From NCBI GenBank assembly GCA_028583605.1, contig CM053332.1, positions 18,732,555 through 18,796,554 of the forward strand: 64,000 nucleotides of DNA, in the 5' to 3' direction. Each line of letters starts with the position of its first letter. Within the stretch, counting starts at the first letter, position 1. Of this stretch, positions 22,556-32,020 are shown one piece after another. Both the position numbers and the translations under genes were made by a program. The DNA comes from Dastarcus helophoroides (lineage: Eukaryota; Arthropoda; Insecta; Coleoptera; Bothrideridae). Under the pieces are notes generated by a model, which was not told the origin of the DNA, ran no database searches, and saw nothing but the letters and a program-made list of their open reading frames with translations.

Positions 22556-25230
22556 TGGATGTGGATAAAGAAATGTCATCTCCAAGTAAAAAAAGGGCCA
22601 GGTTGGACAGTAAAATATTTTTACCTTCACTCATATTTAATTTTTTAGACTTTCTGATTCGCCTGCCACTATAAGTCTCAGCGATTCTCATACACTGACC
22701 GCAAGTTCACCATCAAAATCCATAATCAGTGGAATTACTAGTATAAGTGTGAGCGAATCACATACCGTAACTGCAAGTTCACCTTCAAAATCCCCAGTTT
22801 CTCCAAACATGAGTTTAAATTCAGAAGAAATTGAAGCTGGTTCTTCCAGAGGCGTTCGCAGGTAAAAACATTGCTATCTATATTTTTAGAGCATATACTA
22901 TTGCAATAAAATATATCTTCTAGGTACAAGAGAACTTTGAAAAATCCTAGATATTTTGGGGATTATAAAGAACAACATTTGAATTCGGTTTGGGGTAGGA
23001 AGATGTTTTTCAAAAAATCGCAAGAAACTGTTGATTTTGAGAAAAAAAAACTCAAATTTGCAAACTACAGTCAGAAGATTAAAAAAAAATGTTTTTGATA
23101 TTAAAACTTTAATAGTTAATTTAAAATCTAATTTTGCAGCAAAAAACGAAGATTTTGAGTTAGCATTAAATGTAAGTTAATTAATAATTAGTTTTGTATT
23201 CTTAAAACAAATTTGACTTTTTTAGATGTCTCTGTCTGGACAAACAAAAGAACTTTTTCAGCGAATGATGAAAGGTTCCAAAAATACAGTGTACACAGAA
23301 CAATTGAAAACATTTGCATTAACCCTTCATTATTATTCGCCTAGAGCATATAACTACGTAAGAGAAGTTTTTAATAAAAGTTTACCAGATCCACGATCTA
23401 TTAGTCGTTGGTACCAGAAAATTCATTGTGAACCAGGCTTTAATAGACAAGCACACCATGCTATTTTAAAAAGAGTTGAAGAAGCAAAAAATAAAAATTC
23501 ATCTTTAGTTGCTGGTGTAATTTTTGATGAAATTTCAATACGGAAGCTAATTGAATGGACGGGTAAAAAAGTTGTAGGCTATGCAGACTGGAAAGGTTTT
23601 GTTGGAAAAGAAGAAGAAAATTTACAAGAAGCAAAGGAAATCCTTGTATTTATGGTGGTATTTTACAATCTCCATCTAAAAATTCCAGTAGCTTATTTTT
23701 TTTCTAATGGAATCAATGCTCGGGATAAAGCTACATTGCTTCTCAAATTATTAGAATTTCTGGAAAATACTGGTTTAGAAATTAAATCAGTAACTTTTGA
23801 TGGATTAGCATCCAATTTAAAGATGGCGGAGTGTTTAGGAGCAGATTTCTCTGATACACGAAATATAAAATCATATTTTACTTATAAACAAAACAACATT
23901 CATTTGGTTCTGGATCCGTCTCATATGTTGAAATTAATTCGAAATACACTGGGGTCAAAAAAAATTTTGAAATATAAAGAAGATTATATTAGGTGGGATT
24001 TTTTCACAAAATTAGTTCAATTCCAAGATAATGAAGGATTACATGCTGCCACAAAGATTAAACCGAGACACATATTTTACTACAAAGAAAAAATGAAAGT
24101 TAAGTTGGCAAGCCAGATCTTCAGCCGAAGTGTTGCAGATGCATTAACTTTCTTGGAGTTTGACATAAAGCAAAAAAATTTTATGGATTCTAGGGCAACT
24201 GCTGAATTTTGTTTAATTTTTAATAACTTATTTGACATTTTTAATTGCCGAAATATATTCTCCAAAGCGGAATATCGACTACCATTTAATAAAACAAACG
24301 CCCCCAAATTAATAAATTATATGAAAAAATGTGTTGAATATATACATTTTTTAAATTTGGTAGATGGAGCGCCCTTACTACAAAGTACAGTTAAAACTGG
24401 TTTTTTTGGATTTTTGTTAAATATACAAAGTTACATAAATTTGTTTCAAGACTTAGTTGCCTGTGAGAATCCACCTTTAGAATATTTACTTAGTTATAAG
24501 TTGTCACAAGACCATTTGGAAATGTTTTTTAGCATAATTCGAAGTAGGGGTGGCTTTAATAACAATCCTTCATGTAGACAGTTTGAGTCAGCTTTCAAAC
24601 GTTTACTGCTACATACTGATATAAAATCTTCAGAAAGTGGAAACGTTATTTGTCTTGATGAAACTTCATTTTTGAATGTAGAAGTACCAGAAGAAGTACC
24701 CCAAATTGAGTTTGTTACAAGTAAATTTGATTGGCATTTGACTGATTTTTGCAAAGATATTGTATCTTATATAGCTGGATTTGTAGTAAAATCACTAAAA
24801 CCTAAGATTTCATGTAAAAAATGTCTGGAGGTAATTGAAGCATATGAAACAATTTCCCTATTGCAAAAGCGTAAAACCTACGGACTCCTGTGCAGTGCTT
24901 CAAAATTTATGATAAATCTTTGCGAAGCTGCTGAAAAACAATTTAGGTTCTCCATGAAAACGTCAAATTTATTTAAAAAAAACTAATATACTTCAATATT
25001 TAATTTTAGCTACACTAAGTAATATTAATCCAGAAATCTTTGATTCATTCGATAATCATTTATATGATGACGATCAAGACAATAATCATGCGTTCAATTT
25101 AGCAAAATTAATTTTAGAAAAATATTTTAATTTAAGAATATTTCACGATGTAAAGCAGATTAATGCAAAAAAAGATGTAAGTAGAATTAGATCTCTGTTA
25201 ACAAAAACAATAATTTTTAAAAATCAATAA
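22556..25230 (+). pseudogene. P-element transposase (THAP9/P family), two frameshifts
   Basis: Exons inferred by reading frame: about 22556-22611 (MDVDKEMSSPSKKRARLD), 22649-22861 (Ser-rich), 22924-23171, and 23226-25230. Introns 22862-22923 and 23172-23225 (GTAAGT..TTTTTAG) are clear; the first intron's donor does not keep frame cleanly. The last exon alone gives 586 residues: SGQTKELFQRMM, catalytic Asp in GVIFDEISIRK, Asp in SVTFDGLASN, the GTP-domain-like LVLDPSHMLKLIRN, and Glu in LEMFFSIIRSRGGFNNNP. One extra A in a run near 24975-24982 shifts the frame; the C-terminus (KLILEKYFNLRIF, LTKTIIFKNQ) continues to a stop at 25230 overlapping an AATAAA. Another A-run shift lies near 23081-23089. 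No N-terminal THAP zinc finger is visible. Confidence 0.9.
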
Positions 25231-25500
25231 AGTTTATAAATATTGTGTTGTCTTTTTATTTTACTAATATGAACAGAGTTAGCGATCATATATTTAACCC
25301 ACAGCTGTCTAAATAAATGCTTCAAATTTTGACACGGTCGGTAAAGCGGTTATGGAGATATTAATAAAATTATTTGGTTTCCTTGACAACTTTGATAGCC
25401 TATAACTCTGATTGAGAGAGCGTACCCGCACGATATGTTGCCTACAACATCGAGAATAGAAAATAGCCTGCATGTCGTCTCTAGTTATAAAAACTCTTTG

Positions 25501-26055
25501 GTCACTTCAAGGAGGTTGAAAAGAAAAGGATAAAATTATGCTTAAAAAGTTCCATTTTGGAATGCAAAATGGACCTGCTCATAAATTTAAATTACGTAAA
25601 TAATGAAATTATGTGTTACGTTTGGACCTCATTGTATAAACAAAAAACTGTTACTGACTAATATGGCCATTTTTTTCGTTGGATATAGCATTTTCATAGT
25701 ATGCTAATTAAAATAGATAATTTTAGAAAGCATTCGATGTGAATACGACCCTGTATCCTAACCAAAAAACCATCTTGAAGAGGCTTCTCTTTGAAGTAAA
25801 CGCATTATGATAAAAATAAGTCTTTTTACTTACAATTAACGCTATGAACTAGATACTTCTAATCACTATGCTGCATAATATACACTAGATTTGAACTCAT
25901 CAAAACTGCAATTAACAACAAAATTGCAAATAAACTTTATTTGTTTGTCAAAAACTTCTGTCAAAATTCATGTTGATAAACATCTTCCCTCTCACTCAAA
26001 TATCAATGACACGAAAGTTTGTTTATTGTCGTCTCTAGTTTATATTTACTCTATG
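25501..26055 (-). repeat. Inverted 5' end of a P element inside the composite
   Basis: Read on the minus strand from 26055, the sequence starts CATAGAGTAAATATAAAC and follows 22181-22555 for about 375 bp with substitutions and indels (shared GTTTATCAACATG, TTTGTTGTTAATTGCAG, TTTCAAAGAGAAGC and GGGCCGTATTCA-like blocks). Sequence 25501-25680 has no obvious partner. No 8-bp duplication fits this piece on its own, so a rearrangement or template switch is more likely than a simple nested insertion. Confidence 0.75.
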
Positions 26056-26293
26056 GATTCAATTTATCAAAATTAGTTTTGGAAAAATGTTTTATTTTAA
26101 GAACATTTCATAATGTTAAGCAGATGAATTTATGCAAAAAATATATAAATTGAGTTAGGACTATTAACAAAGTTCTGATTGATTTAAATATGCTATCCTA
26201 TTGGGCCAGTCAGGTACTGTACAATGTTTTGATTGAGAGAGCGTACGCGCACGATATGTTGCCGACAACATGGACTATATAAAATAGCCTGGG

Positions 26294-26321
26294 TGTCGTC
26301 TCTAGTTATAAAAACTCTTTG
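26294..26321 (-). repeat. P element right terminal inverted repeat
   Basis: Complement reads CAAAGAGTTTTTATAACTA then GAGACGACA. The same right end, with about 90 bp of subterminal sequence (GATTGAGAGAGCGTAC..), is also present at 25408-25500. Confidence 0.88.
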
Positions 26322-26676
26322 GGATTGATTACACTTATCGAATAAGACCCACTTTATTACTGAACTCAACTTGGATCACCACAATTGACAATTAACTCAC
26401 TTATTATTGATCTCTACTAACTCACTAATTACACTGACTTTAGCTGACTGACTCGAGGAAAAGCTGACCGCCTTTTTATAGTTTTGGCCCTCGGCTTCCA
26501 GAATTTTCGGCAGATAAGGCTTATCGAATGCCGAAATTTCTGGAACGCTTATCTGCCGTTTGTTTCGTTATCGCGGCCGCTTTCCCCTTGTCAGAACCTT
26601 CTAGAAACTTTTTTTTATTTACTAAATTCTACAATTCTATTCTAAATCCTATTTCATCTATTTACATTGCGTTACA
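26322..26676 (-). repeat. 5' LTR of the gypsy element, outer fragment
   Basis: Continues the LTR after the P insertion. The first eight bases (GGATTGAT) are the P target duplication. A TATA-like box on the minus strand lies at about 26472-26481. Compared with the left LTR it has a 10-bp extra CTAGAAACTT-type segment near 26607 and scattered substitutions. Confidence 0.9.
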
Positions 26677-26680
26677 CTAC

Positions 26681-28215
26681 TAATAGCGTGTGTAAATTCC
26701 TAAATTATAAAAAAAAATAGTTTTAACCAGAAACCTTCAAAAAATTCAGGTTTCTTAAAATGTTTGTATCAAAATAAAAATTTAATTTATTAAAAAAAAT
26801 TCAAAATTTTGGTTTTAATGTCGAAATTTTTGGAAATTTATCGAAATTTCATGTTTAAACTTGACATTTACAAACTGGAAAGTTTATAGTAAAACAAAAT
26901 TATAAATTTCTAGTTTACTTAGAATGTTAGAATTTTTCTCATAATTTCTCGTTAACTTGAAATTTGTTTTCTAATTTTATTTAACATTTCTTCGGCCCAG
27001 TTTGGAAATATTTAAATTTTTATTGTTTGTTGACAATATTCTAAACAGTTTTTGAAATATGACTACTTGATATTTCAAAAACTGTTTAGAATATTGTCAA
27101 CAAACAATAAAAATTTAAATATTTCCAAACTGGGCCGAAGAAATGTTAAATAAAATTAAAAAACATAATATTTCCGGTCAATAAGAGTTCACCATGAAGA
27201 ATTGAAATCTGTTTTTACCAATTTCAAGCTTCTCTCGACATTTAAACTTTTTTCTCAAAATGTAGTGGTTAGTTTTGACATTTTAAGGTTAAAGTCGAAA
27301 TTTCAAGGAAAAAGATCAACATTTCTAAAAAAGTGCGATTGATTTAAAGAAAAACCCTTCACAAAAATTTTAATTTGACATTTTAGCCATTTCATCGAAT
27401 TTTTTAATTTATTCTCAAAGTTCGAGAATAAGGCAGACATTTTAAGAGTTTCTTCTGAAAATTCTAAGTTTAAACCTGAACCTCAATATTTTTCTCCAAA
27501 ATTTTGTTACAAAACTTGAAATCTAGACTTTCTTTTAAAAATGTTGTCTTTTGATCTCAAAATGTTGACCTTCACCTCAAGGTTTAAACTATTTTCTCGA
27601 AATTTCGAATTTAAACTTAAAATTTGGACGTTTTCCTGCTGGCGAAATACGTATCGCGTAATTATTTATTTAATTGCCGATGTGGTAAAGGGGTGAAACT
27701 TTCTTTGGACTTAATCACAAGCCACAGTATTTAGTTCAGGGCTTTAACGAAATTTCGTGTTAGAACTGAATTCTTGTGAATGACTTTTAGTTTGTGTTTG
27801 GATATTTTCTCAAAATTCTGTGTTTAAATTTTATAATTGAAAATTGTAGGATATTTTAGTTTTAAAACTTTGTTATCTTTTCAAAGTTTTGCATAACATT
27901 TTTCATTTAAAGTTGAAAATTATACTTTTTCAAATTCCACTTATACAATTTCAGTTTTTCTGTTTCAACTCTTTTTTTCAAAATTTCGTGTTTAATTTAA
28001 ACCTTGACAATTGAATTTGTTTAAATAAATATATTTCGAATAATTTTTAAAATGTTTTAACCTTTGTCTTAAATTTTTCACGTTAAAGATATTTTTTTTT
28101 ATTTTGTTTCGATTTTAAAATTGAAATTTTGACTTTATTTAGAAATCTCAATTTTAGTCTGAAAACATGAATTTGCTTAATAAAATGGGATGCCTCTTTT
28201 CTTCATAGGCACCTC
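26681..28215. other. AT-rich repeat-derived sequence (continuation of 15.8-19.5 kb)
   Basis: Same degenerate AAATTT/CGAAATTT texture, with a family B hairpin at 26971-27201. Nothing coding seen. Confidence 0.5.
26971..27201. mobile_element. Family B foldback derivative, 231 bp
   Basis: Only the two inverted ends of family B remain, joined through a long near-perfect hairpin (GACAATATTCTAAACAGTTT and complement). Flanked by TTGAAATTTGTTTT (26957-26970) and TTGAAATCTGTTTT (27202-27215), a 14-bp target duplication with one mismatch. The hammerhead has been lost. Confidence 0.8.
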
Positions 28216-28275
28216 AGGTGACATCAAAAATTACTGCAAGCCATATGTGGCTCGCGAACTACGGATCAGGTATCA
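28216..28275. repeat. Degraded hAT-like right end (CAGGGGTYG family)
   Basis: GCAAGCCATATGTGGCTCGC followed by GAACTACGGATCAGG resembles the right end of the 5294-11228 element (GCGGCTCGCGAGCCTGCGG). No matching left end identified. Confidence 0.4.
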
Positions 28276-28659
28276 GTTGTTTAGAACGATTGAAATAATA
28301 GGAAAAAATTGAAATTGTAAACCCAGAATTTTGGGAAAAAAGGTGAAATTGAAGAAAATATTCGAAATTTATTTTACGAAAATTGTACATAAATTTGATT
28401 TAAATGCTAGTAGTAAATGTTGAAATATTTAAAAATAGACGTCAATATTTCTAGAAAAATTCAAAATTTTAAATTTAGAGCTGACTTTTATGGGACAAAA
28501 TAAAAATAAGTTTAAATTCAAAATTTTAATAAAAAAAGTCTAAGTTTTAAAACGAGAAGTGAACAATACAATAATAATTATAATCGAGAGAAAATATTGG
28601 GTTGCAATTCAAGACTTTCAATGTAAAGTTGAAATTGAAGTGGGGCGGTTTTGTCAACT

Positions 28660-28795
28660 GTGGACTTTTGAATCTGCACTGAACCGAAATAAACGGATAT
28701 TTTCTTTTCGGTTCAATTCCGATTTTCGTTTCGACAGAAATAACGGTTTTTTTTTCGGTTTCCGGTTTTCGGTTTAGTTCCGGTTCGAAGCAATG
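28660..28795 (+). repeat. Degraded right end of a CAGGGC-type hAT-like element
   Basis: Repeated CGGTTTTCGG, GGTTCAATTCCG and CGACAGAAATAACGG blocks and the terminus CGGTTCGAAGCAATG match the right end at 34230-34335 (CGGTTCGAAGCCCTG). Possible partner of the left end near 14143. Confidence 0.6.
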
Positions 28796-29056
28796 GTCAA
28801 CACTGTCCTAGCTTTTTTATAGGCAAGAGAAATATTATTTTCCAAAAAGTACAAAAACCCCATGTTAATTAAATGGGGAAAGTATCGTTATTTAGGCAGA
28901 GTTAAACGGAATCGAATAGAAAAAAAAATTTTAATTGTTTTTAGACTGCAAAGAAATAATCTATAGGATACTCGAGTTAAAAAAGCCAACTTGGTAAATA
29001 ACGGGCACCCTAGTGGGGTAATGAAAAATTCTTTATTTCACCCTTTTTCTTTTGTT
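28796..29056. other. Unassigned sequence
   Basis: Nothing recognised between the hAT-like end and the family E insertion. Confidence 0.5.
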
Positions 29057-29164
29057 TCACTTACTCTTATGCAAGTAGAATGCAACACAACCGATCTTGT
29101 TAGATCTCTTGGTATATCCAACTCGAATGCTAATAAATGTTTATTAGCATTCGGGTTGGATATA

Positions 29165-29205
29165 CCAAACTGACGAGATTTAACATGATCGAAACCGGTA
29201 TTTGG
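29165..29205 (+). ncRNA. Hammerhead ribozyme, family E, first copy
   Basis: Stem I CCAAA (29165-29169) with TTTGG (29201-29205); core CTGACGA 29170-29176; stem II GAT/ATC (29177-29190); GAAA 29191-29194; stem III palindrome ACCGGT 29194-29199; cleavage after A29200 (GTA). Every conserved core base is present. Confidence 0.85.
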
Positions 29206-29540
29206 TTTCCAAACTTCGAATCTAATAAATAGTCAAACCTATTGGTCTGTGCATTATAGAATCCTTGTCTTCTGGGAACTCTCCTAGAGAGCAACCGCTT
29301 CGCTAAGTGGCAGTGTTTCAACTGTTGGTAGTTCAGCTACCTATGATTCACTATACACGCCTAGAGGGCTGCATGAATTTGTAGTCTAGGTTGCATTCTA
29401 CTTGCATACGACATTGATGGCGATGGCCATAGTTTCTCTATGGACCAATAAGTGGTAGTACTAAGAGTCACACGCTTGACGTCCGTGAATTCTTTAGTAC
29501 TTACTTGTCGGAACATTTGTTAGCATTCAAGTTGGATATA

Positions 29541-29581
29541 CCAAACTGACGAGATTTAACAAGATCGAAACCGGTCTTTGG
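29541..29581 (+). ncRNA. Hammerhead ribozyme, family E, second copy
   Basis: Stem I CCAAA (29541-29545) with TTTGG (29577-29581); core CTGACGA 29546-29552; stem II GAT/ATC (29553-29566); GAAA 29567-29570; ACCGGT 29570-29575; cleavage after C29576 (GTC). The two copies differ at the cleavage nucleotide (A versus C), both allowed. Confidence 0.87.
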
Positions 29582-29653
29582 TTTTCAAACTTCGAATCTA
29601 ATAAATGTTCACACCTATTGGTATGTGCATTAGAATCCTTATCACTTACTCTT

Positions 29654-30548
29654 GTCTATAATGACATTGTTTTGATTCATCGAAAGTGTCATTGGGATAT
29701 AACGTTGCAAAAAATAATTTTACTTCATTGCTTCAATTATTTAGAACGATTTTTTAACTAACACTGAAAATATTAACAAAAAGAAAGAAATTTTGTGAAT
29801 TCTATAAATAGCACATTTTGTCAGTTTCAGTTAATTAAATACTCCACTCCTTTAATTTAAAATTAAAAGAAAATCCTTCCCCAATCTTTTTAGTTTTGCA
29901 TTTAATTTTATGTTGCACTCTTGCCCTCTAGTTGTAGATGTTTGAATTTTTTCCAATTCGGAATATAATCCTCTAGATGAAAAATGTTTCTTTCAAGTGA
30001 GAAATGGGTTACATTTACAAATAGAGGAGAATTTAGCAGCAGGTGTGGAAGAAATTTGAAATAATGCCTTTCGTCGAGATATATTTTATTTTTCAAACGT
30101 TCCATCTCCAGAGCTAGATTCCGTATGTGGTAAAAACAAAAGGGAAAATTTAATAAATATGCCTTCGATACATCTCGTATCTACATCCGTTATATTAAAC
30201 GCCTAAGAGATTTAGGTTTGTCATTTCGTGAAGGGAATTTTTTGTCTCCAACATTATTCTTAGGATTATCTTCGAACGTATAGTGCTATTTTTTATGGGG
30301 TTACAAAAACAATGTTGCTCGGAAGGATGTTAACATAGAGGTTTATAGCGGTCGACCCTGCGGCTAGAATAAAATTGGCGACAAAAATCAAATCAAAGGT
30401 TCTTTGAAACGTATAGGAAATATATCGTATTTTTCAATTCACTTGACTTGCTTTTCCTCCTTGCAAATGGGTCGTTTTTGGTGACGGTTTCTTACTAAAA
30501 CTAGCCCACAATTCAAATACAGGAAATTATTTAATTCATTTTTAGATT
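29654..30548. other. Unassigned sequence
   Basis: No element ends or convincing coding sequence. A 65-codon minus-strand frame at 29908-30105 has no family features I recognise and I do not call it a gene. Confidence 0.5.
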
Positions 30549-30550
30549 AT

Positions 30551-31617
30551 ACGAGGGTAAATCAAATCTGAACCGGAATTTCTATCATGCAGCCATGAGG
30601 ATGTCGGTAGTGTGCTCCCATGTTAGGTAGGGATATCACTTCCTGCGCTCAAGCGAGTTCCGTTCTGGCGTTCATTAACTGTAATGAATGAGCAAGAGGT
30701 TCATCCGCATGTTGCGCAGCGCATTATTATTAAATTTCTTGCCGTTGAAGGTGTAAAGCCAGCCGAAATTCTTCGTAAACTAGAAGCACAGTTTGGGGAT
30801 TACTTGTTTGAACAAAACTCAAGAGTATGAATGGCACAAAAAGATTTTGGAAGGACGAACTCAAGTTGAAAATGAACTCCATGTTCGTCGTCCTCGGACC
30901 AGACAAGATTAACGCTGTTCGACGCCTTTTGGAAGGTGATCGCTGTTTAACTGTTGGTGCAATTGCAGCCCAGATAGGGCCATAAGCGTTGGGAGTGCTC
31001 AATTTACCATTACAGATGAGCTGGGGTTTGGAAAATTTTCTGCCAGGTGCGTACCTCGCTTTTGACTGTAGAACAGGAGCAACAACGCCAGAAGATTTGT
31101 CAGCCCCATTTTGGACACGTTTTCAACGTGAAGGTGATGGCTTTTTGCAACGTATCGTGTGAACTTCAATGAAAACTCCGAATAATAAGTAACGATTTAT
31201 TATAACTAGATGGATTTTCACAAGTTCGTTAACGTCTTCATCGTCAGCGTGGCCGTCGTTCTTCGTTGGTGCTTTCGAGAGAGAGCGAGAGATACATTCG
31301 TTGTCGTTGTTACTCTTCTATAGTCATAGACACATAAAAGTACAGATACGCTAAGCAATAATTATCTAACAATCGTTACGTGTGATGAGACTTGGGTCCA
31401 CCATTGCACCCTTGAATCTAAACGAGCGAAGGAGTGAAGAAAAAAGGGGGAAGGTGCACCCGTCAAGGCAGAAACTCGTCTCTCAGCTGGAAAGATTCCT
31501 GTGACAGTGTTTTGGGATTTTAAAGGAGTTGAGCACCTGGATTTTCTGCATGAATATCGTACGGTTAATGCTGTCTACAATGCCAGCTATTGGATGAAGC
31601 AAAACGTGCATATCGAG
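30551..31617 (+). pseudogene. mariner transposon relic with degraded transposase
   Basis: The left end ACGAGGGTAAATCAAATCTG follows a TA (30549-30550), as expected for mariner. An ATG at 30684 starts MNEQEVHPHVAQRIIIKFLA, the helix-turn-helix region. After a frameshift near 30820 the reading continues with TQEYEWHKKILEGR and RRPRTR, and further along TCDETWVHH (first catalytic Asp) and SAGKIPVTVFWDFKGV, LDFL. Stops and frameshifts are numerous. No right terminal repeat was found, so the 3' end is probably truncated near 31617. A 214-bp solo LTR interrupts it at the QRIV-TCDETW junction. Confidence 0.88.
31158..31371. mobile_element. Solo LTR inserted in the mariner relic (214 bp)
   Basis: Starts TGTGAACTTC, ends TATCTAACA, and is flanked by ATCG at 31154-31157 and 31372-31375 (4-bp target duplication). 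Removing the segment and one ATCG restores continuous mariner reading at that point, which fixes both boundaries exactly. The TG..CA ends and 4-bp duplication fit a Ty3/gypsy-type LTR; it is unlike the LTR at 19462. Orientation not determined. Confidence 0.85.
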
Positions 31618-32012
31618 TAAAATTCAGTTTTAATTGTTCACATCACTTCGTTGGGTTTTAAATGAAGTGCTGAAGTGTTCATGTATTCACACTTGATAAA
31701 TATGTTGACGTTTATAAGCCGTAACAGATGGGAAATCCTTACAGTTTCGACTTAAAAGATGATTGAGCGATCTGATTTCGTATACGCCTTTTTGCACTTG
31801 GAATCCTGATAACAAGCGAATAAACTGCATTTCCTTTAATTTACCTCTGATATGGTTTACCCAAGCAAATTGGCTGTAATAACTGTTGAATAATTTATTG
31901 ACAGCAGAATTTTACTTTCCCTTATATTGGGAAACATTTCTAAGTTATTACTAAAGACCGGATTATATGCAACAAAATAAGCTTGAAATAGGCAAGCAAA
32001 ATGCTTATATGC
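31618..32012. other. Unassigned sequence
   Basis: No feature recognised. Confidence 0.5.
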
Positions 32013-32020
32013 ACGAAAAG

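Larger units (their letters stand above)
22181..26321 (+). mobile_element. P-element family transposon, composite, 4141 bp
   Basis: Inserted in the gypsy LTR with a perfect 8-bp target duplication GGATTGAT (22173-22180, 26322-26329); 8-bp duplications are standard for P elements. The ends are 28-29 bp imperfect inverted repeats: CATAGAGTAAATATAAACTA.. and (complement) CAAAGAGTTTTTATAACTA.., sharing CTAGAGACGACA. It carries a P-type transposase gene. The 3' side is rearranged: a complete right end at 25408-25500, an inverted left end (about 25680-26055), then another right end (26229-26321). The last of these, with the target duplication, shows that 26321 is the outer boundary. Confidence 0.92.
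19462..26676 (-). mobile_element. Ty3/gypsy LTR retrotransposon lacking protease-RT-RNase H, split by a P element
   Basis: Two matching LTRs bracket gag and integrase on the minus strand, and a perfect 4-bp target duplication CTAC lies at 19458-19461 and 26677-26680. The element also has a polypurine tract next to the left (3') LTR and a primer-binding site next to the right (5') LTR. Without the P insertion it would be about 3.1 kb. Protease, reverse transcriptase and RNase H are missing. The LTRs differ at roughly a dozen sites plus one 10-bp indel, a moderate age. Confidence 0.93.
29069..29641 (+). mobile_element. Family E retrozyme-like element with two hammerheads, 573 bp
   Basis: Flanked by a perfect 12-bp target duplication TCACTTACTCTT (29057-29068, 29642-29653). 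Two direct repeats of about 120 bp (29142-29268 and 29521-29641), each with an intact hammerhead, enclose a single-copy middle. The left end begins with a partial inverted unit that forms a hairpin with the first direct repeat (GGTATATCCAACTCGAATGC and complement). This is the architecture reported for retrozymes and Penelope pseudo-LTR elements: transcript self-cleavage at both sites would release a 376-nt monomer. No protein is encoded. Confidence 0.85.

Noticed and set aside
22487..22674. Plus-strand frame starting MQGRIQIECF as the P transposase N-terminus
   Set aside because: The frame reaches the MDVDKEMSSPSK exon start, but the first 23 residues have no THAP or other features, and the inverted copy at 25680-26055 shows the region behaving as non-coding end sequence.
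29908..30105. 65-codon minus-strand frame
   Set aside because: Short, unsupported by any motif or context.
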